Assembly (NCBI GenBank): GCA_963665185.2
Contig: CAXXPO010000014.1
Coordinates: 1-64,000 of the forward strand
Source of the DNA: G963665185 sp963665185
Lineage (GTDB): Bacteria > Desulfobacterota > Desulfovibrionia > Desulfovibrionales > Desulfovibrionaceae
Direction of reading: 5' to 3'
Length of the DNA stretch: 64,000 nt
Shown: positions 17,997-26,146 of the stretch, piece by piece
Layout: the number at the start of each line of letters is the position of its first letter
Numbering within the stretch: the stretch's first letter is position 1
Translations under genes and position numbers: made by a program
The notes under the pieces: model-generated
Told to the model about the DNA's origin: nothing
The model's input: the letters and a program-made list of their open reading frames with translations, nothing else
Database searches by the model: none

Positions 17997-18887
17997 TCAC
18001 AAGGAAAATGAATTCAACGCCTGGCTGAAAAGCCCATGGCTGGAGGCGAGACGCGCATCCGCTGTCCGGCCCATCTGCGTGGCCAGTGATCCGTACAGGT
18101 CTGCCACGCCCGACAGCCCCGAGGCCGCGGAATTGTACAGGCTCATGGCGCTGCCCGAGGTATTGGACGGCAATCCGTACGTGGGGGTGCCCAGGCCGCC
18201 GGAATACGAGATGGACGGCAGACTGCGCAGGCCCAGTGCGGAACTGCGCAACGCCAGGGTCTGGTCCCGCGCCCGGTCCCTCTCGCGTTCCGCGGCGAGC
18301 GTCCGGGCCGAAGCTTCGGCCGCCGCCTCGTCCAACCCTCCCAGTCGGTCCATGTACGCGCCCATGGCCGGGTCCAGCCCCAGCCCCATCGTCCTGCGTT
18401 TGTCCGCCGCGTGTTGTTTGGCAAAGGAACTGTGCACGTCCGCGCTTGCCCGGCTCATGGCTCCCGCCACATCCGGCTGCACCCCTTCCACCGCATCCCG
18501 GGCAAGCTGTTCCTCAATGGGACGCAACCGGGCCAGCCGTGCCATGGAGTCGTTCACCATGGCCTCCTTGAGCGGACGGTACAGGCTCAGGTCCTTGATG
18601 GCGTCTTCCACCTGGGTCTGCTTCAAAGGCCGGTACAGCGAGATGTCGTTGCGGTACTCCCGCACCATGTCCGTCTCGGCCGGACCGTACAGGGATTTGT
18701 AGCGTTCCCACTGCTCACGGGCCAATTTTGCCTGATTTTGGGAAATGCCGGTCTGCGCCTGCGCAGCCGAAGCCATCTGGTCGTAATACCCCTGGCTCAT
18801 GTCGGAAGCGTCCATGGACTGGTTGAAGTCGAAGATCGACCCGGCCAGCCCGGCCAAACCGCCCAATGCGCCGCCTATGCCGCTCAT
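17997..18887 (-). CDS. Phage-like helical virion protein, possibly an internal/ejection protein
   Basis: A 296-residue, Ala/Ser/Gln-rich, mainly helical protein with a Gly-rich hydrophobic start (GGALGGLAGLAGSIFDF). Between about residues 75 and 130 it holds a short tandem repeat around SLYRPLK (ISLYRPLKQ, LSLYRPLKE, then ARLRPIEE). Small, repetitive helical proteins at this place after the tail genes of podoviruses are often internal or DNA-ejection proteins, but the function is inferred only from place and composition. The ATG overlaps the preceding stop (ATGA). It is the last gene of the cluster and ends 10 bp from a host gene. Confidence 0.6.
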   Translation of the reverse strand: MSGIGGALGGLAGLAGSIFDFNQSMDASDMSQGYYDQMASAAQAQTGISQNQAKLAREQWERYKSLYGPAETDMVREYRNDISLYRPLKQTQVEDAIKDLSLYRPLKEAMVNDSMARLARLRPIEEQLARDAVEGVQPDVAGAMSRASADVHSSFAKQHAADKRRTMGLGLDPAMGAYMDRLGGLDEAAAEASARTLAAERERDRARDQTLALRSSALGLRSLPSISYSGGLGTPTYGLPSNTSGSAMSLYNSAASGLSGVADLYGSLATQMGRTADARLASSHGLFSQALNSFSL

Positions 18888-19327
18888 TTCAACCCCCTCA
18901 GGTAGTCTTCCAGTCGTTCGTCGTGGATCATGCGCCGGATGTCCGGGGAAACCTGGCGCATCCATTCATAGCCGCCCACCAGATACGCGCATTGGCTGAC
19001 CACGCTGCCCACGGCGTCGCGCAGTACGAACGACAGGGTCCGCTCGTGCACGTCGCCATGCTCCAGGGAGTTGGCGTCGAACCAGTCGTTGAAGAATCCC
19101 CGCAGCAAAGGCCGCAGATCTTCCAGGTTGCGCAGGTAAAAAGGATTTTGCGGCAACTCCACCAAGGCCCGCCAGAAGGTCCTGTTCACGGTTTCCGGCG
19201 CGACCTCGCGGTCGCCGTCCACCAGATCGTCCCAGACCTGGGTCAGGGCGAACAGATCGTCGCAAAATTTTATGGCCTGCAGGTCGCCGCGCAGGGCATG
19301 GGTCAGGTGGTTCAGTTCGGTGTTCAT
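18884..19327 (-). CDS. Phage-like conserved protein with a DDLVDGD motif
   Basis: A 147-residue helical protein. It contains KFCDDLFALTQVWDDLVDGD near residues 20-40 followed by FWRALVELPQNPFY, a pattern I associate with uncharacterised proteins of podoviral structural clusters. The DD..D spacing also recalls the aspartate-rich motif of prenyl synthases, but the rest of that fold is not apparent. CGGAG lies 6 bp before the ATG. The gene overlaps the next by 4 bp. Confidence 0.6.
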   Translation of the reverse strand: MNTELNHLTHALRGDLQAIKFCDDLFALTQVWDDLVDGDREVAPETVNRTFWRALVELPQNPFYLRNLEDLRPLLRGFFNDWFDANSLEHGDVHERTLSFVLRDAVGSVVSQCAYLVGGYEWMRQVSPDIRRMIHDERLEDYLRGLK

Positions 19328-19341
19328 GTGTACTCCGTAGG

Positions 19342-19516
19342 CTGGGGGGGCTCCCCCAGACCCCCGCCGGGGGAGATGATCTCCCCCGGCCCCCCGCATT
19401 CCGGCTCGTTCTTTTCCGCATGCGGAAAAAGACAAGCCGGAAGCTGGTGTCGGGAAGAGACATTCTCCGGCAAGGGATGGTTAGGCGGTTGTGCGGGGGA
19501 AGGGGAACCTTCCCCT
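19342..19516. repeat. Cluster of four palindromes in a phage-cluster gap
   Basis: This noncoding gap holds stems at 19342-19348/19353-19359 (CTGGGGG), 19367-19376/19380-19389 (CCGGGGGAGA, perfect, loop TGA), 19401-19440 (CCGGCT arms enclosing a TCTTTTCCGCA/TGCGGAAAAAGA stem) and 19501-19507/19510-19516 (AGGGGAA). They lie between the genes ending at 19525 and starting at 19327, both on the minus strand, so would form in the polycistronic RNA. Possible roles are termination, attenuation or mRNA end protection. Confidence 0.75.
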
Positions 19517-19524
19517 GGGTGTCT

Positions 19525-19716
19525 CTATTTTCCTTCTTTCACCAGCCCCAGCGCGTACAGATCGCGCAGGGTGATGGCCTTGTCCTGTGGACTGCCGCGC
19601 AGTCCTTCGCGGATTTCGGCAATTTCCTTGAGTGCGCGCAGTGCGGGCGCTGTAAGGGGATCTGCGTTGTGGGGGATGTCGGGAATGCTGGGCAGTGTTC
19701 GTTTGGTTGTGTTCAT
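19525..19716 (-). CDS. Small phage-cluster protein
   Basis: A 63-residue protein without recognisable family. It has a Pro-rich start (LPSIPDIPHNADPLTAPALR) and an amphipathic C-terminal half (ALKEIAEIREGLRG, then LRDLYALGLV). Its start overlaps the stop of the upstream gene by 4 bp, which supports it as a real, translationally coupled gene. Confidence 0.55.
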   Translation of the reverse strand: MNTTKRTLPSIPDIPHNADPLTAPALRALKEIAEIREGLRGSPQDKAITLRDLYALGLVKEGK

Positions 19717-20024
19717 TGGGTCATAATCTCCCAGAGGCGTGTTATGCCGAGCATGGTCATGGAAACGGCCAGAACGCTGGCGAACCGCCAGATCTTAGTG
19801 CAAAGGCTTTGCAGGCTGTTTTCCAGGTGGTCGATACGGCTGGCGTGTGCAGTGCAGCGGGGCATGGTGGTTCCGTTGTGCAGTTCCTCCAGGTGGCGGG
19901 TCAGGTCGGCCAGTCGGGTTTCCAGGCGGATGAGTGTTTCGCGGGACTCCTGGGCCAGGGCGCGCTGTGCTTCCAGTTCCCGCCAGATGCGGTTGGAGTT
20001 GTCGGCGGTTGGTGTACTGTTCAT
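19713..20024 (-). CDS. Small coiled-coil protein with C-terminal membrane helix, phage cluster
   Basis: A 103-residue protein. Residues about 12-75 are helical with heptad-like leucines (LIRLETRLADLTRHLEELH), and residues about 80-98 (IWRFASVLAVSMTMLGITRL) form a single hydrophobic helix. A coiled coil plus one membrane helix is compatible with a lysis accessory protein (spanin or holin-like) or a tail component. The gene overlaps the next by 4 bp and is preceded by a palindromic gap. Confidence 0.55.
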   Translation of the reverse strand: MNSTPTADNSNRIWRELEAQRALAQESRETLIRLETRLADLTRHLEELHNGTTMPRCTAHASRIDHLENSLQSLCTKIWRFASVLAVSMTMLGITRLWEIMTQ

Positions 20025-20123
20025 GAGCGTCTCCGAATGGATTTTGGATGGTAGTCATTTTTTCCTATGTGCTTATTCCTTGAGCCGACAAAAGTTTTGG
20101 GAAAGGGGATGGGGGTGTGGGAG

Positions 20124-20160
20124 AAGGGGGAGAACCTTTTTTCAAAAGGGTTTTCCCCTT
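20124..20160. terminator. Terminator-like palindrome in a phage-cluster gap
   Basis: Arms 20124-20140 and 20144-20160 pair almost fully, with a TTC loop. The arms contain GGGGGAGAACC and GGGTTTTCCCC. It belongs to the same palindrome family as the hairpin at 25723-25759 (GGGGG..AACCTCTT). It lies between the tail-hub gene stop (20191) and the small coiled-coil gene start (20024) and may attenuate minus-strand transcription. Confidence 0.65.
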
Positions 20161-20190
20161 TCCCCACATTCGCTTTCTCTTCTTTTTCCC

Positions 20191-21942
20191 TCATCCTCCC
20201 TCTTCCAGTTCATCCACAGTGGATGCCAGGACTATCTGGGTTACGCGGGACGCGCCCTGGATTTCGATTTCCCAGCGGCTGGCGGTGAAGCCTGCGGGCA
20301 GGCGGACGGGGCCGGGGTCGGACAGGCTCTTTTCCAGGCGCAGGACGTTGTCTGCAAGGACGCGCAGGGTTACGGGGCCGTGGGCAAAGTCCGAGTCCAG
20401 CCGGGCTGCGCCGAAGCTGGCGGATTGCGGCAGGCGGAAGGGCTTGGATCGCCAGATCGCGACAAGGGGTTTGTCCCCGTGTTCCCAGGCGCAGATGCGG
20501 CTTTGTCCTTCGCTGTCCGGCAGGTTGCAGTACAGGGTGTCTGTTTCCGGTGCGGCATAGACGGCGGCGGCGTAGAAATCCAGAAAGGTGAGCACGGGCG
20601 TTTCCGTGGAAAAGTCGAAGATGAGTCCGCCGCCCTGGGGGAATGTTTCGGTCCAGGGCTGTCCGTCCGTGGGCGATGCGGCCAGGGCGCCGCCATTGAT
20701 CGTGGGTCCGTTGATGAGCGCGCCGGGCGAGAGGCCGGGCTGCGGTTGCGGCGATGTCTCCTTTTGATGGGTGTAAAAGGTGAAGACCCGGCTGTCGTGC
20801 ACACAGGAGTGCATGGATTCGGGGTTCAGGGATTGCCAGGCGTCGCGGTCCAGAAGCTCGCGGGTGGCCAGGCGTCCGCCTTTGTTGCCGATGAAGTACA
20901 GACCGTCGGGCGAAGGGTAGAGCACGCCGTCGTTGAGGGAGACCAGTCCGCCGGGGGACACGCAGGCCTGCCGGTCGGGCAGGCGGGAGAGGCTCATGGC
21001 GGAGGGATGGTTGCCCGATGCCACATACGGATGCGCCGTGGTGGTGGCTACCAATGTTGCTCCGAAACATCCCAGGGCCACGATGGGGTGGTCGGTGTGC
21101 AGGCCGTATTCCAGGGGCCAGGCCCATGGCTGGTAGGGTTCGGAAAAGCGCAGTTCGTTGTTGCTGAATCCGGCCAGGAATCCGCCGGGCAGGGCGATGA
21201 TGCCGCGCAGCGTGGCAGGAGGCGCGATATGCCGGGCGGTTTCCATGGTTTCGCCAAGCTCCTCGTCGGGCAGTTTGTCCGTATGGGAATACCGGCTGGC
21301 CGGGATTTCCGCGCAGAACCTCCACATGGCCGGGCCGGTGCCGGCCGTGAGCGTTCGGTAGATGCGGCGTTTGGCAATGCCCCAGTCCGGCTGTGGCTGT
21401 TCCAGGTTGAAGACGTCCACGGTCTGGCCGCGGCGTGCCTCCAGAACCGGCGAAGGCGGGCTGGGCGGGCCTTCCTCGTTCCACTCGTTGACAAAGGTGG
21501 AGACGTAACTGAGGCTGCGCGGTTCTCCTGTGCCGCCCGAGCCGGTAGCGGCCTGCGGCGGTATGGACGGACCGGAAACCCCGAGGGGACGGGTGCGCAG
21601 GGGGTACGACCTGCCCGCGCCGTCGGCGGCCAGGTCCAGGTCGGTCAGACGCGGCCGGTCCAGACCGGAAATAACGGTCTGGCCCTGGATGGACGCGGCC
21701 ACGGGCAGGCGACAGCAATCCACCCGGCGTGGCCAGTGCAGCCAGTAGCGTCCTTCCAGCAGATGCAGGGTGCGGGTTACGCCGCGCTTGGCCGGACGCT
21801 CCACCTCGGCATGTTCCCGCCAGGGCATGAGCGCGCCCGAACCGAGCTTGCAGTTCAGGGCGCGTTGCGCCTGGGACGGGTCCAGCAGATGCGGGTCCAG
21901 ACGGGGCATTTCCCCGGAAAAGTGGGTTATGGCGATGCGCAT
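20191..21942 (-). CDS. Phage-like tail hub/nozzle protein
   Basis: A 583-residue, strand-rich protein with repeated short blocks (GGFLAGFSNNELRFSEP, GVLYPSPDGLYFIGNKGG, RVFTFYTH) as in the beta-propeller nozzle proteins of podoviruses (T7 gp12 or P22 gp10 type). An FVNEWNEEGPPSPPSPV segment near residue 150 is also typical of this family. It is expected to close the tail tube below the adaptor. It follows the beta-helix spike gene by 77 bp. Assignment is by architecture and gene order. Confidence 0.65.
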   Translation of the reverse strand: MRIAITHFSGEMPRLDPHLLDPSQAQRALNCKLGSGALMPWREHAEVERPAKRGVTRTLHLLEGRYWLHWPRRVDCCRLPVAASIQGQTVISGLDRPRLTDLDLAADGAGRSYPLRTRPLGVSGPSIPPQAATGSGGTGEPRSLSYVSTFVNEWNEEGPPSPPSPVLEARRGQTVDVFNLEQPQPDWGIAKRRIYRTLTAGTGPAMWRFCAEIPASRYSHTDKLPDEELGETMETARHIAPPATLRGIIALPGGFLAGFSNNELRFSEPYQPWAWPLEYGLHTDHPIVALGCFGATLVATTTAHPYVASGNHPSAMSLSRLPDRQACVSPGGLVSLNDGVLYPSPDGLYFIGNKGGRLATRELLDRDAWQSLNPESMHSCVHDSRVFTFYTHQKETSPQPQPGLSPGALINGPTINGGALAASPTDGQPWTETFPQGGGLIFDFSTETPVLTFLDFYAAAVYAAPETDTLYCNLPDSEGQSRICAWEHGDKPLVAIWRSKPFRLPQSASFGAARLDSDFAHGPVTLRVLADNVLRLEKSLSDPGPVRLPAGFTASRWEIEIQGASRVTQIVLASTVDELEEGG

Positions 21943-22019
21943 GGTGTTTTTCCGTTGCGTGTGAAGGAACAGGATTCTTTATGAAAGGCTGTTGCAAACC
22001 GTGCGGTTCGGGACAGCGG

Positions 22020-24095
22020 TCAGGAAATGGTTCCGAAACTTTTCCAGTTTCCCGGAGGGCCGGCCTCGACGCAGACCCAGCCCACGGACTGGCCGGATTC
22101 CGGGGCGCTGTTCCAGACCACGGACCCTTTCTGCCAGTATCCGGCAGAGGGCGGAGCAGGCGAGGTGGCGAGCTGCACGGGCGGCCCGAAGGCCTGGCCG
22201 TAGGTGGCGTTTTCCACGCCAAGCAGGCTGTGCGCCCGGCCCGAGGCCGTGTCTTCCAGGGTGGGGTTGCCCACGCCGCGAATGCGTATGCGGCCCGGGC
22301 GCAGGTCCGTGTAGGCGGTGAATTTTCGGTTTTCGTAGATGACCACCTCCACGGGCGCGGCCGCCACATGGGCGATGCGCTTGAGGATTTCCATGAGGTT
22401 GTCGTTGGACATGCCGGGCGCGCCCAGGCCGCGGATGTGGACCGCGTCTATGAGCAGGGAGTCCGTGGAGTTCCAGTAGGGCGCGTTGAACGGCATGGAC
22501 ACGCATCCGCTTACGGTGTCGTTGCCCATGAAGGTGTTGGTGGCATTGGCTCCGCTGAGCACCTCGATGATGTGTTGCGGCCAGGCGGCTTCGGAACCGT
22601 CGTCCGGTCCGCCCTTCAGAAATACGTTGGCCACGATGCGGTTGGACAGACAATCGCCCTTGAGCACGATGTGGCTTCGCGTTTCCTCGTCGGCCGCCTT
22701 GCGTCCGTTGCGCCAGAACACGTTGCCGGTAATGGCTGTGCTGGACGCTTCCTGGAGTTTGAGACCGCAATGGTTGGCCGCGTCGATGATGTTGTTGCTG
22801 ATGGTGTTGGATCGGCCCCGGTAGATGAAGATGGCCTCGTCGCACCATTCAAAGCGGTTGCCCTGCACGATGTTGAAGCCCGATCCTTCGCCGAACTCCA
22901 GTCCCTTGGCGCAACTGGTGAAGGTGTTGGCCGTGAACACGCAGTCGGTAAGGCAGCCCACGAACCCCCATCCGCAGGTGAAGAAGCGGCAGTTCGCGGC
23001 CTTGATGCCCCCGTAGGAGGCGTTGCTGCCGGACATGATGTGGTCCAGGTTCTCGAACTTGCAGTTGTCCAGATGGATATGGCTGCCGGGCGTGTTGAAA
23101 AAGCCGTCCGTGGTGATGCGGTTCTGGCCGCAGCGAAAGACCATGTCCCGGAACGAGCAATTGTCCGCCCCGGAAAAAATGGGACCGTGTTCGTTTTCCC
23201 GGTACTGGATGATGGTGGCCTTGTCCGCATAGGATGGCGTGGCTTTCTGGTGGTCGTTGTCCCAGTCCATGTAGCCGCAGTCCGGGGCTTCGCCCTTGAG
23301 GCTGGTTCCCTTGTTGAGTTGAAGCGTGGACGAGATGAGATACGTTCCCGCAGGCAGGCGCACCCGGGGGCAGGCCAGGGCGCGGTTCAGGGCCAGGGTG
23401 TCGTCTGTCGCGCCGTCGGCCACGGCGCCCCACCACTGGGGAAAGACGCTCTGCCCGGCAAAGGTTCCGCCGACCGTGCCGTCGCCGTCGAAGATGCGGT
23501 AAGGTCCGGCGGAAAGCACGCCGTCCATGGTCACGGTCTTGTCGTTCAGCACTTTGACGACCGCGCCGTGGCGCGCATTGACGGTTACCGTGGGCGGAAT
23601 GTGAACATCCCGGCAGACCAGATAGGTGTGTCCGGCAGGCAGCTCCACATGCGCCCGTGCCGACCCGATTCCCGCCAGCACATGGGCCAGGGAGCCGGGT
23701 ACGGACGGGTCGCCGTGGTCGGTGATGAACGGATCGGCAGCCACGAAGTGCATGTTTTTGAACACGGACGTGCTGGCCGCGTCCACGGCCTCGGTCTGGA
23801 TGAAGCGGCTCAGGGAGTCTGCGGTCAGGCGCAGTTCCAGGCCGTCGCCCTGGCTGAAGGCGCCGGCTTCCGAACCTTCCTGCCCCCTGACCACGGTAAG
23901 GGTGTTGCCCTCGCGGGCGGTGACGCGGACGATTTCCACGGCATTGGCAGCCGTGAGCGTGGCCTGGAAATGTTCCTTGCCCGCCGCTGCGGGCTGGGGA
24001 AAATTCAGGCCGTCCTCCAGCCGGATGGTCGTATCCCAGGGCGTTATGTTCTGCGCCAGCCGGGCTACGGCGTTGTTGCTGAACAGAGCGGGCAT
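22020..24095 (-). CDS. Phage-like tail spike with right-handed beta-helix (pectate-lyase-like)
   Basis: A 691-residue protein. After an N-terminal head (about 1-220, virion attachment), residues about 225-560 form a parallel beta-helix: an entry segment WWGAVADGATDDTLALNRAL, then many short N/G/C-rich coils such as IVQGNRFEWCDEAIFIYRG and NTISNNIIDAANHCGL. The C-terminal 60 residues (SAGYWQKGSVVWNSAP) form a separate tip. Such spikes bind, and often cut, surface polysaccharide. The ATG at 24095 has GGAGA 9 bp upstream; longer frames lack it. A second receptor-binding candidate lies at 28920-30761. Confidence 0.8.
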   Translation of the reverse strand: MPALFSNNAVARLAQNITPWDTTIRLEDGLNFPQPAAAGKEHFQATLTAANAVEIVRVTAREGNTLTVVRGQEGSEAGAFSQGDGLELRLTADSLSRFIQTEAVDAASTSVFKNMHFVAADPFITDHGDPSVPGSLAHVLAGIGSARAHVELPAGHTYLVCRDVHIPPTVTVNARHGAVVKVLNDKTVTMDGVLSAGPYRIFDGDGTVGGTFAGQSVFPQWWGAVADGATDDTLALNRALACPRVRLPAGTYLISSTLQLNKGTSLKGEAPDCGYMDWDNDHQKATPSYADKATIIQYRENEHGPIFSGADNCSFRDMVFRCGQNRITTDGFFNTPGSHIHLDNCKFENLDHIMSGSNASYGGIKAANCRFFTCGWGFVGCLTDCVFTANTFTSCAKGLEFGEGSGFNIVQGNRFEWCDEAIFIYRGRSNTISNNIIDAANHCGLKLQEASSTAITGNVFWRNGRKAADEETRSHIVLKGDCLSNRIVANVFLKGGPDDGSEAAWPQHIIEVLSGANATNTFMGNDTVSGCVSMPFNAPYWNSTDSLLIDAVHIRGLGAPGMSNDNLMEILKRIAHVAAAPVEVVIYENRKFTAYTDLRPGRIRIRGVGNPTLEDTASGRAHSLLGVENATYGQAFGPPVQLATSPAPPSAGYWQKGSVVWNSAPESGQSVGWVCVEAGPPGNWKSFGTIS

Positions 24096-24129
24096 GATGA
24101 AATTCTCCAGATGGTTGCAGGATGGCGGA

Positions 24130-24768
24130 TTAGGCCACAAAAGAGCGCGGTCGCACCGTCAGGGATTCGGTCCCCCGGCCCTTGAGCGCTTCGGCCCGGA
24201 TGTTGACGCAGCCCCTGCGGAACAAGGCTCCGTGCCGCGCCGAAGCTTGCGGGTCCGCCCATATTTTGCCGGGCATGGCCTGCAAATGTTCCAATGCGCC
24301 ATGGACAACGGTCCGGCCATGGCGGGTCCACAGTTCGTCCCATGTTTCCAGGGCATTGGCGGCAGGCAGCAGCGCGGCCCGTGCCGTGATCTGCCGTTCC
24401 GAATCGGGCATGGGAACCAGCCGCACTGTGGCCGCCTTTTCCATCAGGTAATGGCTGGGCCGCTGCCCGGCGTACAGGCTCCAGCCCGGCCAGTTGGCCT
24501 CCAGAAACATTTCCGAGGTCGGGATAAGGGCCATTCCGTCCAGGCGGACGGTCAGCAGCATGGCGACCTCGGCTCCGGCAGGCGGAACCAGGGCATAGCT
24601 CGGCCAGTTCTCCCTGGTGTTCACCGGTCCCAGCGTCTCCACCCATATCCGGGTGTTCAGGCAGATTTCACGGCTTGCCTGACGCACCGCTTCCAGGGCC
24701 AACGGTTCCGGGCATCCGGCCACTTCGGGCTGGACCAGAGGAAGAAATTCGCGAAACGAAACACTCAT
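24130..24768 (-). CDS. Phage-like head-tail adaptor or tail tube protein
   Basis: A 212-residue protein beginning FREFLPLVQPEVAGCPEP with the LALEAVRQASREICLNTRIW helix. This opening is common to adaptor proteins that follow the capsid gene in short-tailed phages. Its start overlaps the stop of the preceding adaptor-like gene by 4 bp. No enzyme motif is seen. The role is deduced from place and size (T7 gp11-like). Confidence 0.6.
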   Translation of the reverse strand: MSVSFREFLPLVQPEVAGCPEPLALEAVRQASREICLNTRIWVETLGPVNTRENWPSYALVPPAGAEVAMLLTVRLDGMALIPTSEMFLEANWPGWSLYAGQRPSHYLMEKAATVRLVPMPDSERQITARAALLPAANALETWDELWTRHGRTVVHGALEHLQAMPGKIWADPQASARHGALFRRGCVNIRAEALKGRGTESLTVRPRSFVA

Positions 24769-25445
24769 GATGCGCTCCTTGGAGTTTCGGCCAGACCTGC
24801 CCGGCCTACGGCTCCCGTTACCAGCATGTCGCCGGAGAGTTTGGCGTTAAGGCCCCGGGCAAAGGCCTCCAAATGGGTGGCCGACCGTTCCCGGCCCGCC
24901 CCGGAGCCACCATCCACGGCAAAGGCCCGGTGCAGCACGTAATCCAGCACTGGCCCGGCAAAGCAGTCGTCCAGCGCCAGCCGGTCATTGATGGTTTCCG
25001 GTGTCTGCGTGGCCGCGTTGTAGGCGATTTCCACGTGCCACGGACCGTCCGCGGCACGTCCCGGCCAAATCTGAAACACCTTGGGCTGGCGTTCGTCATG
25101 CACCCACAACCGGGCCTCGCCGCCCAGAGCGTCGGACCTCCAGTCCGGCATGCAGGCGTCCAGGGCTTCCCGGTCCGCACGTTGCACGGCCCGGCCCGGC
25201 GTATTCCCGTCCGCGCCCATGTTGCGGCATACGTCCAGCAGCCGCAGGCCGTCTTCGGGCAACCGCTGCCCCGTGCCCGCGCCCAAGGCCAGAACCTGCG
25301 TGCGGGCTGTGGCGTCGGGCCGCACCAGGGCCACCTGGCCCTGCGCCTCGCCGATGAACGACAACAGCATGGCTTCGCTCCAGCGGGTGTGGTCCGCGTC
25401 GTTCAATATCCACGCGGCCCGCGCCACAATGTCGCCCGCGTTCAT
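24765..25445 (-). CDS. Phage-like adaptor protein (DUF6682-like)
   Basis: A 226-residue protein with IVARAAWILNDADHTRW near its start, LLSFIGEAQGQVALVRPDA near residue 30, and ARLWVHDERQPKVFQIWP in the middle. This pattern resembles small adaptor proteins of podovirus-like clusters. The start codon shares bases with the stop of the 83-residue gene upstream (ATGA overlap), and its end overlaps the next gene by 4 bp, so this trio is translationally coupled. Confidence 0.6.
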   Translation of the reverse strand: MNAGDIVARAAWILNDADHTRWSEAMLLSFIGEAQGQVALVRPDATARTQVLALGAGTGQRLPEDGLRLLDVCRNMGADGNTPGRAVQRADREALDACMPDWRSDALGGEARLWVHDERQPKVFQIWPGRAADGPWHVEIAYNAATQTPETINDRLALDDCFAGPVLDYVLHRAFAVDGGSGAGRERSATHLEAFARGLNAKLSGDMLVTGAVGRAGLAETPRSAS

Positions 25446-25696
25446 CAGGCCGCTCCGTGCACGGTGTAGGCGAAACGCTTCACGCGCCGGGCGCGCACGC
25501 CGCCGCCCGAAGGCTCGAAAATCGTCTGCTCGGCATTTTCCACCACCTCCAGAACCGCGCGCGGCAGCAGCACATCGTGCTCGCGTTGGATCAAATACGC
25601 CCGGCCGTTCACGGACACGAAAATGTCGTCGTTGCCCGCGCCGCCTTCCTGGGCGTGGAATCTCACCTTTACTCGTTCGTGTGTGTTTTTGGACAT
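25445..25696 (-). CDS. Small strand-rich phage-cluster protein
   Basis: An 83-residue protein: basic start, DIFVSVNGRAYLIQREHDVLL and a C-terminal VRARRVKRFAYTV. I do not recognise the family; small proteins at this place after the capsid gene may be decoration or head-completion proteins. AAGGAG lies 6 bp before the ATG. It is the first gene after the long palindrome-rich gap. Confidence 0.55.
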   Translation of the reverse strand: MSKNTHERVKVRFHAQEGGAGNDDIFVSVNGRAYLIQREHDVLLPRAVLEVVENAEQTIFEPSGGGVRARRVKRFAYTVHGAA

Positions 25697-25742
25697 TGGG
25701 ATCTCCTTGTGGAGAGGGATGGCGAGGGGGAAACCTCTTGAA

Positions 25743-25828
25743 AGAGGTTCTCCCCCTCGGGCTCCCCCTTCCAGAATTTTTTGATGGTAGGGTTTGCGTG
25801 ATAATCGACAGCCAAAGAACCTCTTTCA
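25743..25828 (+). repeat. 86-bp direct repeat, copy A
   Basis: This copy matches 25944-26029 at 80 of 86 positions with no gap. It begins AGAGGTTCTCCCCCTCG and ends ACCTCTTTCA. AAAGAGGTTCT at 25741-25751 and AGAACCTCTTT at 25816-25826 are perfect terminal inverted repeats, giving a MITE-like shape, but no flanking target duplication was recognised. Confidence 0.9.
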
Positions 25829-25943
25829 AGATTCCACCAGGATGGTGGAACGGTGCGCAGCACCGTGAGGCGAAGCGAAACCGCGTTTTCGCGGAGCCGG
25901 TCCAGGCAAAGGACAGGACGTCCTTTGCGCATCCGGTCAATCG

Positions 25944-26029
25944 AGAGGTTCTCCCCCTCGCGCTCCCCCTTCCGGAATTTTTTGATGGGAGGGTTTGCGT
26001 GTTGATCGACAGCCAAAGAATCTCTTTCA
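25944..26029 (+). repeat. 86-bp direct repeat, copy B
   Basis: The second copy, starting 201 bp after copy A, with six substitutions. One of these (C to T near the right end) weakens its terminal inverted repeat, so copy A is the more intact. Both copies share a core containing GGGTTTGCGTG and ATCGACAGCCAAAGAA. Confidence 0.9.
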
Positions 26030-26146
26030 GCCGGTCTGCGTCGCGGTTTTCCGCTTCGGAAAACCGCGACGCAGAATGCGGGGGTCCGGGGGCCATGATG
26101 GCCCCCGGCCACCGGAGGCACTCTTTCTTTCTTCTCCCTCTCGCGG

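Larger units (their letters stand above)
25723..26108. repeat. Array of eight hairpins in the gap after the capsid gene
   Basis: Stems, in plus coordinates: 25723-25739/25742-25759 (one bulge); 25832-25839/25843-25850 (TTCCACCA); 25851-25856/25860-25865 (CGGTGC); 25881-25885/25890-25894; 25906-25914/25920-25928 (GCAAAGGAC); ends of each 86-bp repeat also pair; 26035-26053/26057-26075 (19 bp perfect, loop CTT); 26086-26094/26100-26108 (CCGGGGGCC). The gap contains no plausible gene. On the minus strand it is transcribed straight after the major capsid gene. Confidence 0.85.

Noticed and set aside
19420..24185. Very long plus-strand frames (over 700 codons) through the tail genes
   Set aside because: They oppose genes with clear structural signatures (beta-helix, tail hub). 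Their translations are low in recognisable structure and rich in Gly/Arg/Val, as antisense shadows are.
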